Source of the DNA: Cellulomonas sp. HZM
GTDB lineage: Bacteria > Actinomycetota > Actinomycetes > Actinomycetales > Cellulomonadaceae
DNA: 64,000 nucleotides
Assembly: GCF_000708885.1 (NCBI RefSeq)
Contig: NZ_JEOE01000012.1
Location: 1 to 64,000, forward strand
Direction: 5' to 3'
In this document: piece after piece, positions 18,556 through 28,326 of the stretch
Position numbering within the stretch: the stretch's first letter is position 1
How the letters are laid out: every line of letters begins with the position of its first letter
Position numbers and translations under genes: made by a program
The notes under the pieces: model-generated
Databases searched by the model: none
What the model saw: the letters and a program-made list of their open reading frames with translations, nothing else
Told to the model about the DNA's origin: nothing

Positions 18556-18825
18556 ATGCCCGAACGCACCGTCGCGATCGGTTCGCGCCAGGGGCTGCAC
18601 GCCCGTCCCGCCACGCTCCTCGCCCAGGCCGCGGGCTCCGCCGGCGTGCCCGTCACGATCGCCAAGCCGGGGGGTGCTCCGGTCGACGCCGCCAGCATGC
18701 TGCTCGTCATGACCCTGACGGCGGCCCAGGGCGACGAGGTCGTCCTCGCCGCCGACGGTCCCGACGCCGACCGGGTGCTCGACGAGCTCGCAGAGCTCCT
18801 CGCGCGCGACCTGGACGACGAGTGA
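18556..18825 (+). CDS. ptsH: HPr phosphocarrier protein
   Basis: An 89-residue HPr. His15 in GLHARPA is the site phosphorylated by EI. Ser47 (DAASMLLVMTL) corresponds to the regulatory serine of Gram-positive HPr, though the surrounding residues differ from the Bacillus type. It starts at ATG 18556 behind AAGGAGGA, 90 bases after the kinase gene, and its stop overlaps the start of ptsI by TGATG. Confidence 0.96.
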   Translation: MPERTVAIGSRQGLHARPATLLAQAAGSAGVPVTIAKPGGAPVDAASMLLVMTLTAAQGDEVVLAADGPDADRVLDELAELLARDLDDE

Positions 18826-20504
18826 TGTCCGTCGCGGCGGACGCGCACACGTTCCAGGGCGTCGGCGTCGGACGGGGGCTCGTCGTCGGGCCTGTCGCCA
18901 AGGCGTACCCGTCTCCGACGCTCCCGGCGGACGGCGGCGGGAGCCCGGACGACCTGGTGCCCGCGTTCGACCGCGTCGCACAGCTCCTGACGGCTCGCGC
19001 GCAGGCCGCCACCGGCGCGCTCGCGGACGTGCTCGCAGCGACCGCTCAGATGGCGCAGGACCCCGCACTGCGTGGTGAGGCCACGCGACGGGTCGACGCG
19101 GGCGAGAGCCCGGCGGAGGCGGTGGACCGGGCGGTCGCCCGGTTCGTGGACATGTTCACCGCCGCGGGCGGCATGCTCGCCGAACGCGTCACCGACCTGC
19201 GGTCCGTGCGCGACAGGGTGGTCGCCGAGCTCCTCGGGCTCGACGAGCCGGGTGTCCCGGCGCTCGACCGCCCGAGCGTCGTCGTCGCCTCCGACCTCGC
19301 GCCCGCGGACACCGCGGTGCTCGACGTCGAGAAGGTGCTCGCGATCGTGACGCAGCACGGCGGCCCCACCGGGCACACCGCGATCATCGCGGGCCAGCTC
19401 GGCATCCCGTGCGTGGTGCGCGCCACCGGCGTGATGCAGGTCCCGGTGGGCGCCGAGGTCGCGGTCGACGCCGCCGCGGGCACCGTGGTGCTCGACCCCG
19501 ACCCCGCCGTGCGCGACGAGGCCCGAGTGCGCACCGAGGCGGCACGCAGCCTCGCGCAGGACACCGCGCCGGGGGCGACGAAGGACGGCCACGCCGTCAA
19601 GCTCCTCGCGAACATCGGCACGCCGCAGGACGCGCACCGCGCCGCGGGGCACGCAGTCGAGGGCGTCGGCCTGTTCCGCACCGAGGTGCTGTTCCTCGAG
19701 AGCGCCACGGCACCGACGCTCGACGAGCAGGTGGCGGTCTACTCCGAGGTGCTCGGTGCGTTCGCCGGTGGCAAGGTCGTCGTGCGCACGCTCGACGCGG
19801 GGGCCGACAAGCCGCTCGCGTTCGCGACCCAGCCCGACGAGGAGAACCCCGCCCTCGGGGTGCGCGGGTACCGCCTCGTGCGTCGTGTCCCGGAGCTGCT
19901 GCGCACCCAGCTCGAGGCACTCGCGCGCGCGGCCGAGGTCACGGGTACCACGCCGTGGGTCATGGCTCCCATGATCTCGACGGCGCAGGAGGCGGCCGAC
20001 TTCGTCGCGACCGCCCGCGACGCCGGGCTGAGCGGGCCCGTCGGCGTCATGGTCGAGGTGCCGGCCGCCGCGCTGCGCGCACGCGACGTGCTGGACGTCG
20101 CGGACTTCGTCTCGATCGGGACCAACGACCTCGCGCAGTACACGATGGCGACCGACCGCCTGCGTGGCACGCTCGTCGACCTGCTCGACCCGTGGCAGCC
20201 CGCCGTGCTCGAGCTCGTCGCGACGACGGCGCGCGCGGCCGGCGAGGCCGACCGCTCCGCCGGTGTGTGCGGCGAGTCGGCCGCCGACCCGCTCATGGCG
20301 CTCGTGCTGACCGGGCTCGGCGTGACGAGCCTGTCGATGAGCCTGGGTGCCGTCCCCGCGGTGCGGTACGCGCTGCGGTCCCACACTCTCCAGGAGTGCC
20401 GTACGGCGGCGGAGGCGGCCCTCGCGGCCCGCACGGCGCACGACGCGCGGGCCGCCGTGCGGTCTCTCGCGGACCCCGGCGTGGTCGCCAGCCTGGCGCT
20501 GTGA
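18825..20504 (+). CDS. ptsI: PTS enzyme I (phosphoenolpyruvate-protein phosphotransferase)
   Basis: A 559-residue enzyme I, the first step of all PTS transport: it takes phosphate from PEP and gives it to HPr. The active His184 is in GGPTGHTAIIA. The PEP-binding barrel has GVGLFRTEVLFL, RTLDAGADKPL, GVRGYRLV and the Mg-binding GVMVEVPAAAL, then SIGTNDLAQYTMATDR and GVCGESAADP with the active-site Cys. ATG 18825 overlaps the ptsH stop; a GTG three bases earlier is also possible. Having ptsHI at the end of a sugar-specific operon ties general PTS supply to this cluster. Confidence 0.96.
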   Translation: MSVAADAHTFQGVGVGRGLVVGPVAKAYPSPTLPADGGGSPDDLVPAFDRVAQLLTARAQAATGALADVLAATAQMAQDPALRGEATRRVDAGESPAEAVDRAVARFVDMFTAAGGMLAERVTDLRSVRDRVVAELLGLDEPGVPALDRPSVVVASDLAPADTAVLDVEKVLAIVTQHGGPTGHTAIIAGQLGIPCVVRATGVMQVPVGAEVAVDAAAGTVVLDPDPAVRDEARVRTEAARSLAQDTAPGATKDGHAVKLLANIGTPQDAHRAAGHAVEGVGLFRTEVLFLESATAPTLDEQVAVYSEVLGAFAGGKVVVRTLDAGADKPLAFATQPDEENPALGVRGYRLVRRVPELLRTQLEALARAAEVTGTTPWVMAPMISTAQEAADFVATARDAGLSGPVGVMVEVPAAALRARDVLDVADFVSIGTNDLAQYTMATDRLRGTLVDLLDPWQPAVLELVATTARAAGEADRSAGVCGESAADPLMALVLTGLGVTSLSMSLGAVPAVRYALRSHTLQECRTAAEAALAARTAHDARAAVRSLADPGVVASLAL

Positions 20505-20510
20505 CGCGCG

Positions 20511-20516
20511 TACCCT
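20511..20516 (+). promoter_or_regulatory. -10 element before the aldehyde dehydrogenase gene
   Basis: TACCCT ends seven bases before ATG 20524, which suggests a leaderless transcript separate from the PTS operon. Confidence 0.45.
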
Positions 20517-20523
20517 GACGCGC

Positions 20524-22182
20524 ATGGCGCACGAACCGTCCGGCGACGCCGGGAAGAACCTGCCCGCCGAGCTGCACGACCCGGAGACCGACCCGCTCGC
20601 GACGTACGTGCTCGAGCCCGACGACGTGCGCACCCTGCTCGAACGCGTCGTCGCCTCGCCGGGCGCCGCGACGCACGTCTCGCACGCTCCGTACACGGGC
20701 GCGCCGATCGCTGCCGTGCCGATGTCCACCCCCGACGACGTGGTGCGTGCGGCCCGCGAGGCACGCGCGGCCCAGCGGCTGTGGGTCGCCCGTCCGCTGC
20801 GCGAGCGCACCGCGGTGGTCGCGCGCTTCCACGACCTCGTGCTCGACCGGCAGAGCGACGTGCTCGACCTCATCCAGCTCGAGAACGGCAAGGCGCGTGT
20901 GTCGGCCTTCGAGGAGGTGTGCGACATCGCCCTCGTCGCGCGGCACTACGTCGCGCGCGCCCGGCGCTACCTCGCGCCGCGCCGCGTCGGCGGGCTCGTG
21001 CCCGGGCTGACGAGCGTGCGAGTGCTGCGTCACCCGGTCGGCGTCGTCGGCATCATCGCGCCCTGGAACTTCCCGCTGACGCTGACGATCGGCGACGTGA
21101 TCCCGGCGCTCGTCGCGGGCAACGCGGTGATCCTGCGCCCCGACCCGCAGACGGCGCTGACCGCGCTGTGGGCGGCCGAGCAGCTCGAGGAGGCGGGCCT
21201 GCCCGCCGGGCTGCTGCAGGTCGTCGTGGGCGACGGCCCGCACGTCGGCGGCGCCGTCGTGGAGAACGTCGACCACGTGTCGTTCACGGGCTCGACGCGC
21301 ACCGGCCGCGTGGTCGGTGCGCAGGCCGGCGGCCTGCTGGTCCCCGCGACGCTCGAGCTCGGCGGCAAGAACCCGATGTACGTCGCCGACGACGTGGACG
21401 TCGAGGTCGTCGCCGAGGGTGCGGTACGCGCGTGCTTCGTCGGCACCGGGCAGGTGTGCGTCTCGATCGAGCGCGTCTACGTGCGCGAGGAGGTGTACGA
21501 CGAGTTCGCCGCCGCGTTCGTACGCCGCACGCGTGAGCTGGTCCTCGGCGCCGGGCTCGACTACCGATCGGACGTCGGCTCGCTCACGTCGGCGGCGCAG
21601 CTCGCGACCGTCGTCGAGCACGTCGAGGACGCGATCGGGCACGGCGCGACCGTGCTGGCCGGCGGGGTGCACCGCACGGACCTCGGCCCGTGGTTCTACG
21701 AGCCGACGATCCTCGCCGACGTGCCCACCGAGGCGCGTCTGCACCGTGAGGAGACCTTCGGTCCGGTGGTCGCCCTGTACCGCGTCGCGTCCGACGACGA
21801 GGCGGTCGCCGCGATGAACGACACCGAGTACGGCCTGAACGCGAGCATCTGGACCGCGGACGCACGGCGGGGTGCCGCGCTCGCGGCGCGCGTGCGCTCG
21901 GGCTCGGTCAACGTCAACGAGGGCTACGTCGCGACGTGGGGCTCGGTCGGCGCACCGCAGGGCGGCGTCGGCGCTTCCGGGATGGGCGCGCGGCACGGGC
22001 GCGAGGGGCTGTGGGAGACCACGCGGCTGCAGACGATCGGCGTGCAGCGCGGCGTGCACGGGCTCGTCGGGAACCGTGGCCCGAGCATCGGCCTGAACCG
22101 GCTGTTCGGCCTCGGCCGCGAGGTGTGGCCGCAGGTCTACGGCGAGCTGCTGCGCGCGATGAAGGCCGCCCGCCTGCCCTGA
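20524..22182 (+). CDS. Aldehyde dehydrogenase, succinate-semialdehyde dehydrogenase-like
   Basis: A 552-residue NAD(P)-dependent aldehyde dehydrogenase. The catalytic Cys312 is in FVGTGQVCVSIERV, and the general-base Glu278 in LELGGKNP. IAPWNFPLT and SFTGSTRTGR form the cofactor site. It is longer than the usual 455-490 residues, with about 45 extra residues before the fold and a C-terminal extension (GLNRLFGLGREVWPQVYGELL). This matches the long succinate-semialdehyde dehydrogenase-type proteins of actinobacteria. The true aldehyde is not known. It converges on ackA with ten bases between stops. Confidence 0.88.
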   Translation: MAHEPSGDAGKNLPAELHDPETDPLATYVLEPDDVRTLLERVVASPGAATHVSHAPYTGAPIAAVPMSTPDDVVRAAREARAAQRLWVARPLRERTAVVARFHDLVLDRQSDVLDLIQLENGKARVSAFEEVCDIALVARHYVARARRYLAPRRVGGLVPGLTSVRVLRHPVGVVGIIAPWNFPLTLTIGDVIPALVAGNAVILRPDPQTALTALWAAEQLEEAGLPAGLLQVVVGDGPHVGGAVVENVDHVSFTGSTRTGRVVGAQAGGLLVPATLELGGKNPMYVADDVDVEVVAEGAVRACFVGTGQVCVSIERVYVREEVYDEFAAAFVRRTRELVLGAGLDYRSDVGSLTSAAQLATVVEHVEDAIGHGATVLAGGVHRTDLGPWFYEPTILADVPTEARLHREETFGPVVALYRVASDDEAVAAMNDTEYGLNASIWTADARRGAALAARVRSGSVNVNEGYVATWGSVGAPQGGVGASGMGARHGREGLWETTRLQTIGVQRGVHGLVGNRGPSIGLNRLFGLGREVWPQVYGELLRAMKAARLP

Positions 22183-22192
22183 GCGGGTCCCG

Positions 22193-23398
22193 TCACGACG
22201 CGCCGGCCACCTCGACCGCCTGGCGGGCGATCGCGAGCTCCTCGTTGGTCGGGAGCACGACGACCGTCGTCCGGCTCGCGTCCGTCGAGATGATCGTCGG
22301 CGCCTTCTTGCGGCCCGCGTTGCGCTCCGCGTCGAGCTCGATCCCCAGCGGGGCGAGTCCCTCGAGCGCACCGGCGCGGACCTGGTCGTCGTTCTCGCCG
22401 ACGCCCGCCGTGAACGCGATCGCGTCGACGCGGCCCAGGACCGCCGCGTAGGCGCCCACGTACTTCTTGATCCGGTGCGTGTAGACCTCGAGGGCCGTGC
22501 GCGCGTGCTCGTCGCCGTCGGCCGCCAGCTGGTGGACCGCGCGCAGGTCGTTCTCGCCCGACATGCCCTTGAGCCCCGATCGCCGGTTGAGCAGGTCGTC
22601 GATCTCGTCGACCGACATTCCGGCGTTGCGCTGCAGGTGGATGAGCACCGCCGGGTCGATGTCGCCCGAGCGGGTGCCCATGACGAGCCCCTCGAGCGGC
22701 GTCAGGCCCATCGACGTGTCGACCGCGTGCCCACCGCGCACGGCGGACGCCGACGCGCCGTTGCCGAGGTGCAGCACGATCGTGTTGGTGTCCTCGAGCG
22801 GGCGGCCCAGGAACGCCGCGACCTCGCGCGAGACGTACTGGTGCGACGTGCCGTGCGCGCCGTACCGGCGCACCTGGTAGGCGGCGGCGACGTCGCGGTC
22901 GATCGCGTAGGTCGCCGCGGCCGCGGGCAGGTCGTGGAAGAACGCGGTGTCGAACACGGCGACGTGCGGGACGTCGGGCAGCAGCTCGCGCGCGACGCGG
23001 ATGCCCGTGAGGTTCGGCGGGTTGTGCAGCGGTGCGAGCGGTGACAGCTCGTCGATCTGCCGCTCGACCTCGGCGTCGACGAGCACCGGGCCCGAGAACC
23101 GCGGCCCGCCCTGCACCACGCGGTGGCCCACCGCGACGACGTGCGCGTCCGCGAGCGACGGCCCGACCTCGTCGAACAGGCCCAGCACGATCCGCAGGCC
23201 GACGCCGTGGTCGGGCACCGGGAGCTCGCGCTGCGTCACCGCGTCGCCGACCTCGTGCCGGACCGACCCCGCGGCCTCGCCGATGCGCTCGACGATGCCC
23301 GACGCACGCGCCTCGCCGGTCGTGGGGTCGACGAGCTGGTACTTGATCGACGACGAGCCCGAGTTGACGACCAGCACGCTGCCGGTGGAGTCGCTCAC
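22193..23398 (-). CDS. ackA: Acetate kinase
   Basis: A 401-residue acetate kinase that makes ATP from acetyl phosphate and ADP. VLVVNSGSSSIKYQL starts the ASKHA fold; GHRVVQGG, FDTAFF, RRYGAHGTSHQYVS, HLGNGAS and FTAGVGEND are the standard active-site motifs. GTG 23398 overlaps the pta stop by GTGA. With xfp and pta upstream it forms the phosphoketolase-to-acetate branch, which yields an extra ATP per acetyl unit. Confidence 0.97.
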   Translation of the reverse strand: MSDSTGSVLVVNSGSSSIKYQLVDPTTGEARASGIVERIGEAAGSVRHEVGDAVTQRELPVPDHGVGLRIVLGLFDEVGPSLADAHVVAVGHRVVQGGPRFSGPVLVDAEVERQIDELSPLAPLHNPPNLTGIRVARELLPDVPHVAVFDTAFFHDLPAAAATYAIDRDVAAAYQVRRYGAHGTSHQYVSREVAAFLGRPLEDTNTIVLHLGNGASASAVRGGHAVDTSMGLTPLEGLVMGTRSGDIDPAVLIHLQRNAGMSVDEIDDLLNRRSGLKGMSGENDLRAVHQLAADGDEHARTALEVYTHRIKKYVGAYAAVLGRVDAIAFTAGVGENDDQVRAGALEGLAPLGIELDAERNAGRKKAPTIISTDASRTTVVVLPTNEELAIARQAVEVAGAS

Positions 23399-25491
23399 GA
23401 GGTGCCTTCCTTCGCAGCCTGCGCGCCGACCTGCTCGGCCTGCGCCTGGATCGCGGTGATCGCGACGGTGTTGACGATGTCCTGCACGAGCGCCCCGCGT
23501 GACAGGTCGTTGACCGGCTTGCGCAGCCCCTGCAGCACCGGGCCGATCGCGACGGCGCCTGCCGAGCGCTGCACGGCCTTGTACGTGTTGTTGCCGGTGT
23601 TGAGGTCGGGGAAGACGAAGACGGTGGCCCTGCCGGCGACCGCCGAGTCGGGCAGCTTGGTCTTCGCGACCGACGCGTCGACGGCGGCGTCGTACTGGAT
23701 CGGACCCTCGACGGACAGGTCCGGGCGGCGCTCGCGCACCAGCGCGGTGGCCTGCCGCACCTTGTCGACGTCGGCGCCCGTGCCGGACTCGCCCGTCGAG
23801 TAGGAGAGCATCGCGATGCGCGGCTCGATGCCGAACTGCTCGGCGGTGCCGGCCGACGAGATCGCGATGTCGGCGAGCTGCTCCGCGGTGGGGTCGGGGA
23901 TGACGGCGCAGTCGGCGTACACCAGCACGCGGTCCTCGAGGCACATGAGGAACGCGCTCGAGACGTTCGAGACGCCCGGCGCGGTCTTGATGATCTCGAA
24001 CGACGGCTTGATGGTGTGCGCCGTGGTGTGCGCGGCCCCCGAGACCATGCCGTCGGCGAGCCCGAGCTGCACCATCATCGTGCCGAAGTACGACACCGAC
24101 GGGACGATCTCCCGCGCCCGCTCGACCGTCATGCCCTTGTGCGCGCGCATCTGCGCGTACTCCTGCGCGAACCGGTCGACCCACTGCGGGTCGTGCGGGT
24201 CGACCACCTGCGCGTCGTCGATCGCGAGGCCCAGCTCGGCCGCGCGCGTGCGGATCGTCGTCTCGTCGCCCAGGATCGTCAGGTCCGCGACCTGGCGCTG
24301 CAGCAGCGTCGAGGCGGCGCGCAGGATGCGGTCGTCCTCGCCCTCCGGCAGCACGATGCGCTTGCGGTCGCCGCGTGCGCGGTCCAGCAGCGCGTACTCG
24401 AACATGAGCGGCGTGACGACCTCGGGACGGGCGACGTCGAGCGCCGCGAGCAGCGCGGCGCCGTCGATGTGCTGCTCGAACGTCGCGAGCGCGGTCTGCA
24501 CCTTGCGCTCGGAGTCGGCGGTCAGACGCCCGCGCGTCGAGGCGGCCGCGCTCGCGGAGCGGAACGAGCCCAGGCTCGTCGAGATGATGGGCAGCCGGCT
24601 GCCGAGGCCCTCGACGAGGCGGGTCACGGTCGGGGCGGGGTCGAAGCCGCCGTTGAGGATGATGCCCGCGAGCGTCGGGAACCCCTCGGCCTGGTGGGCC
24701 AGGAGCAGCCCCAGCAGCACGTCCGAGCGGTCCCCGGGGGTGATGACGACGGCGCCGTCCGCGAGCCGGTCCAGCAGGTGCTCGATCGACATGGCCCCGA
24801 CGAGGACGTCGAGCACCTCGCGTGCCAGCAGCCCCTCGTCGCCGGCGATCTGCGTGCCACCGACCGCCTCCATGAGCTGCCCCACGGTGGGGGCCGTGAG
24901 CAGCGGGCTCTCCGGGAGCGCCCACGCGGGCGTGCCGTCCTTGGTCAACGCCTCGCGCACCGCGTCGAGCCCGCCCGGCGCGCACCGGTTCGCGACGACC
25001 GCCGCGACCTGCGCGTGGTTCGCGTCGAGCTCGGCCACCGCGACCTCCACGGCCTGGTGCAGCGCCTCGGGCTTGCGCCCGCGCCCGTTGACCACGAGCA
25101 CCACGGGCGCCGCGAGGTTCGCCGCGATGCGCGCGTTGTACGCGAGCTCGGTGGGACCGGCGACGTCCGTGTAGTCGGTCCCGACGACGACGACGGCGTC
25201 GCACTGCTTCTCGACGTCGTGGAACCGCGTGATGATCCGCGACAGCGCGGCCTCGGGGTCGGGCAGCAGCTCCTCGTAGGTCACGCCGACGCACTCGTCG
25301 TACTCGAGGTCCACGCCGTCGTGCTCGAGCAGCAGCTCGAGCACGAAGTCCTTGGTCTCGGTGGACCTGGCCACCGGGCGGAACACACCGACGCGCTGCA
25401 CGGTGCGGGTGAGCAGGTCCACGAGCCCGAGGGCGACGACGGACTTGCCGGTGTCACCCTCGGGCGAGGCGACGTAGATGGTGCGGGCCAC
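23395..25491 (-). CDS. pta: Phosphate acetyltransferase, long form with DRTGG domain
   Basis: A 698-residue Pta of the long actinobacterial/enteric type. Residues 1-220 are a BioD-like P-loop domain (SPEGDTGKSVVALG), followed by a DRTGG regulatory domain and then the C-terminal PTA catalytic domain (MFEYALLDRARGDRKRIVLPEG, GMVSGAAHTTAHTIKPSFEII, MLSYSTGESGTGADVDKVRQA, FVFPDLNTGNNTYKAVQR). It converts acetyl-CoA and acetyl phosphate. GTG 25491 is chosen because it begins the conserved TIYVASPEGDTGKS and has GAGGAGAG upstream. Confidence 0.96.
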   Translation of the reverse strand: MARTIYVASPEGDTGKSVVALGLVDLLTRTVQRVGVFRPVARSTETKDFVLELLLEHDGVDLEYDECVGVTYEELLPDPEAALSRIITRFHDVEKQCDAVVVVGTDYTDVAGPTELAYNARIAANLAAPVVLVVNGRGRKPEALHQAVEVAVAELDANHAQVAAVVANRCAPGGLDAVREALTKDGTPAWALPESPLLTAPTVGQLMEAVGGTQIAGDEGLLAREVLDVLVGAMSIEHLLDRLADGAVVITPGDRSDVLLGLLLAHQAEGFPTLAGIILNGGFDPAPTVTRLVEGLGSRLPIISTSLGSFRSASAAASTRGRLTADSERKVQTALATFEQHIDGAALLAALDVARPEVVTPLMFEYALLDRARGDRKRIVLPEGEDDRILRAASTLLQRQVADLTILGDETTIRTRAAELGLAIDDAQVVDPHDPQWVDRFAQEYAQMRAHKGMTVERAREIVPSVSYFGTMMVQLGLADGMVSGAAHTTAHTIKPSFEIIKTAPGVSNVSSAFLMCLEDRVLVYADCAVIPDPTAEQLADIAISSAGTAEQFGIEPRIAMLSYSTGESGTGADVDKVRQATALVRERRPDLSVEGPIQYDAAVDASVAKTKLPDSAVAGRATVFVFPDLNTGNNTYKAVQRSAGAVAIGPVLQGLRKPVNDLSRGALVQDIVNTVAITAIQAQAEQVGAQAAKEGTS

Positions 25492-25518
25492 GGTGGCGGT
25501 TCTCTCCTCGGGCAGGCG

Positions 25519-25550
25519 GACCGGGGGCGGGCAGGGGCTCGCCCCCGGTC
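25519..25550 (-). terminator. Hairpin between xfp and pta
   Basis: An 11-base perfect stem (25519-25529 with 25540-25550) and a 10-base loop. It lies after the xfp stop and before the pta ribosome site. With no U-tract it may act as a partial terminator or mRNA stabiliser that sets different levels of xfp and pta-ackA. Confidence 0.6.
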
Positions 25551-25562
25551 CTGGTGCTGGTT

Positions 25563-28040
25563 CTACTCGTTGTCGCCGCCGGTGGCCAGGGTCGCGGCGA
25601 CCTGGCCCTCGTCGGACTGGTCCTGCGCGTCGGGCCACACCCAGTCGCGCACCTCGGGCAGGTCGTCGCCGTGCTCGCGCGTGTACTCACGCGCTGCGAT
25701 GCGGCTGTCGACCATCTTCTGGCGCAGGCCGGCCTGGGCGGTGCGCAGGCTCGGCACCTGGTCGATGACGTCCATCACGAGGTGGAACCGGTCGAGGTCG
25801 TTGAGCATGACCATGTCGAACGGCGTCGTCGTCGTGCCCTCCTCCTTGTAGCCGCGCACGTGGATGTTCGCGTGGCCGTGCCGGCGGTAGGTGAGGCGGT
25901 GGATGAGCCACGGGTAGCCGTGGTACGCGAAGATCACCGGCCGGTCGTCGGTGAACAGCCCGTCGAAGTCCTTGTCGGACAGGCCGTGCGGGTGCTCGCG
26001 CTCGTCCTGCAGGCGCATGAGGTCCACGACGTTGATGACGCGCACCTTGAGGTCGGGGATCTCGCGGCGCAGGATGTCGGCCGCCGCGAGCACCTCGAGC
26101 GTCGGCACGTCGCCCGCCGCACCGAGCACCACGTCCGGCTTCTCGCCGGGCGTCTCGGTGCCCGCCCACTCCCAGATGCCCAGGCCACGCGTGCAGTGCG
26201 CCACGGCCTCGTCCATCGTCAGGAAGTTCGGTGCCGGCTGCTTGCCGCTGACCACCACGTTGACGTACTGCCGGCTGCGCAGGCAGTGGTCGTAGGTCGA
26301 CAGCAGCGTGTTCGCGTCCGGCGGGAAGTACACCCGCACGACCTCGGCCTTCTTGTTCACCACGTGGTCGACGAAGCCGGGGTCCTGGTGGCTGAAGCCG
26401 TTGTGGTCCTGGCGCCACACGTGGCTCGAGAGCAGGTAGTTGAGGCTCGCGATGGGCCGGCGCCACGGGATGTGGTTGGTGACCTTGAGCCACTTGGCGT
26501 GCTGGTTGAACATCGAGTCGATGATGTGGATGAACGCCTCGTAGCAGTTGAACAGGCCGTGCCGGCCCGTCAGCAGGTACCCCTCGAGCCAGCCCTGGCA
26601 CTGGTGCTCGCTGAGCATCTCGAGCACGCGGCCCGCGCGGGCGAGGTGCTCGTCGACGTCGGCACCGTAGAACTGCGCGTTCCACTGCTTGTCCGTCACG
26701 TCGAACACCGCCTGCAGGCGGTTGGACGCCGTCTCGTCGGGCCCGAAGATGCGGAAGTTGTCGGGGTTCTGCTTGATGACGTCCGTGAGCCAGGTGCCCA
26801 GCACGCGTGGCGCCTCGGAGATCGACCCGCCCGGGACGGGCACGTCGACCGCGTAGTCGCGGAAGTCGGGCAGCCGCAGGTCCTTGAGCAGCAGGCCGCC
26901 GTTGGCGTGCGGGTTGGCGCTCATCCGCAGGTCGCCCTCGGGTGCGAGCGCCGCGACGTCGTCGATGATGCGGCCGTTCTCGTCGAACAGCTCCTCCGGC
27001 TTGTACGACGACAGCCAGGCGCGCAGCACCTCGAGGTGCTCCGGGGTGTCGCGCGCGTTCGACAGCGGCACCTGGTGCGCGCGCCACGAGCCCGTGGTCT
27101 TCTTGCCGTCGATGTAGTCGGGTCCCGTCCAGCCCTTGGGCGTGCGGAACACGATCATGGGCCAGCGCGGGCGGCTCTCGTCGCCGTCCGCGGCGCGCGC
27201 CTTGATCTCGGCGATCTCGTCGAGCACCTCGTCGAGCAGCGCGGCGAACCGGCCGTGGATGCTCTGGTGCGTCTCGTCGTCGAAGCCCGCGACGAACACG
27301 TGCGGCTTGTGGCCGTAGCCCTCCATGAGGGAGACGAGCTCGTCGTCGTCGATGCGCGCGAGCACCGTCGGGTTCGCGATCTTGTAGCCGTTGAGGTGCA
27401 GGATCGGCAGCACGACGCCGTCGTGGACGGGGTTGACGAACTTGTTGGAGTGCCAGCTGGTCGCGAGCGGGCCGGTCTCGGCCTCGCCGTCGCCCACGAT
27501 CGTGGCGACGAGCAGGTCCTTGTTGTCGAACGCCGCGCCGTACGCGTGCGAGAGCGCGTAGCCGAGCTCGCCGCCCTCGTGGATCGATCCCGGGGTCTCG
27601 GGTGCGACGTGCGACGGGATGCCGCCCGGGAACGAGAACTGGCGGAACAGGCGGCGCAGGCCCTCGGCGTCCTGCGTGATGTCGGAGTAGTACTCCGAGT
27701 ACGTGCCGTCGAGGTACGCGCTCGCGACCAGGCCGGGTCCGCCGTGCCCGGGACCCGTGACGTAGATCGTCGACTGCTGGCGCTCCGCGATCGCGCGGTT
27801 GAGGTGCGCGTACAGGAAGTTCAGTCCGGTCGTGGTGCCCCAGTGGCCGAGCAGGCGCGGCTTGACGTCGTCGCGCGTGAGCGGCGTGCGCAGCAGCGGG
27901 TTGTCGATCAGGTAGATCTGCCCGACCGACATGTAGTTCGCGGCGCGCCACCACTTGTCGATGCGCTCGAGGGTCTCGGTGTCCACCGCGCTGCCGCTCC
28001 CGGTGCGCCAGGAGGTCGACGTCTGCGTCGTCGTGCTCAT
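25563..28040 (-). CDS. xfp: Phosphoketolase (xylulose-5-phosphate/fructose-6-phosphate)
   Basis: An 825-residue TPP enzyme that cleaves xylulose-5-phosphate or fructose-6-phosphate with phosphate to acetyl phosphate plus a triose or tetrose phosphate. [40 protein letters not shown] and the TPP motif [11 protein letters not shown] are diagnostic, as is the C-terminal [26 protein letters not shown] 28040 follows GGGGAG. With pta and ackA next on the same strand, acetyl phosphate can go to ATP plus acetate, or through Pta to acetyl-CoA. Confidence 0.97.
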   Translation of the reverse strand: MSTTTQTSTSWRTGSGSAVDTETLERIDKWWRAANYMSVGQIYLIDNPLLRTPLTRDDVKPRLLGHWGTTTGLNFLYAHLNRAIAERQQSTIYVTGPGHGGPGLVASAYLDGTYSEYYSDITQDAEGLRRLFRQFSFPGGIPSHVAPETPGSIHEGGELGYALSHAYGAAFDNKDLLVATIVGDGEAETGPLATSWHSNKFVNPVHDGVVLPILHLNGYKIANPTVLARIDDDELVSLMEGYGHKPHVFVAGFDDETHQSIHGRFAALLDEVLDEIAEIKARAADGDESRPRWPMIVFRTPKGWTGPDYIDGKKTTGSWRAHQVPLSNARDTPEHLEVLRAWLSSYKPEELFDENGRIIDDVAALAPEGDLRMSANPHANGGLLLKDLRLPDFRDYAVDVPVPGGSISEAPRVLGTWLTDVIKQNPDNFRIFGPDETASNRLQAVFDVTDKQWNAQFYGADVDEHLARAGRVLEMLSEHQCQGWLEGYLLTGRHGLFNCYEAFIHIIDSMFNQHAKWLKVTNHIPWRRPIASLNYLLSSHVWRQDHNGFSHQDPGFVDHVVNKKAEVVRVYFPPDANTLLSTYDHCLRSRQYVNVVVSGKQPAPNFLTMDEAVAHCTRGLGIWEWAGTETPGEKPDVVLGAAGDVPTLEVLAAADILRREIPDLKVRVINVVDLMRLQDEREHPHGLSDKDFDGLFTDDRPVIFAYHGYPWLIHRLTYRRHGHANIHVRGYKEEGTTTTPFDMVMLNDLDRFHLVMDVIDQVPSLRTAQAGLRQKMVDSRIAAREYTREHGDDLPEVRDWVWPDAQDQSDEGQVAATLATGGDNE

Positions 28041-28121
28041 GCGTGCTCCCCGTGGTCGTCCGGCGGCTCCCGCCGGGTCCGTCACCAACCAAGTACCAGC
28101 CAACCGCGTCCCGGGACCCGG

Positions 28122-28143
28122 GTGCGGGACCTCCGTCCCGCAC
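28122..28143 (-). other. Hairpin in the xfp upstream region
   Basis: GTGCGGGAC (28122-28130) and GTCCCGCAC (28135-28143) form a perfect 9-base stem with a 4-base loop about 80 bases before the xfp start. It may be leader structure or an operator. The rest of 28041-28326 shows no gene. Confidence 0.45.
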
Positions 28144-28326
28144 GACCCCCGGCGACCGGTGCCACGTCACTGCCCATACAACCCCAGATCGGGCCAGGGC
28201 GCAGGGGGGTGCGCGTGAACGGTCGGTGCGGGCACGACGACGCGGCGCCGCAGGTCAGCGTGCCGGGGCGCTCGGATCCGGGCGGGCGCGCGCACCGTGT
28301 CGAGGGCGTCCGGGTTACCGTGGGGC

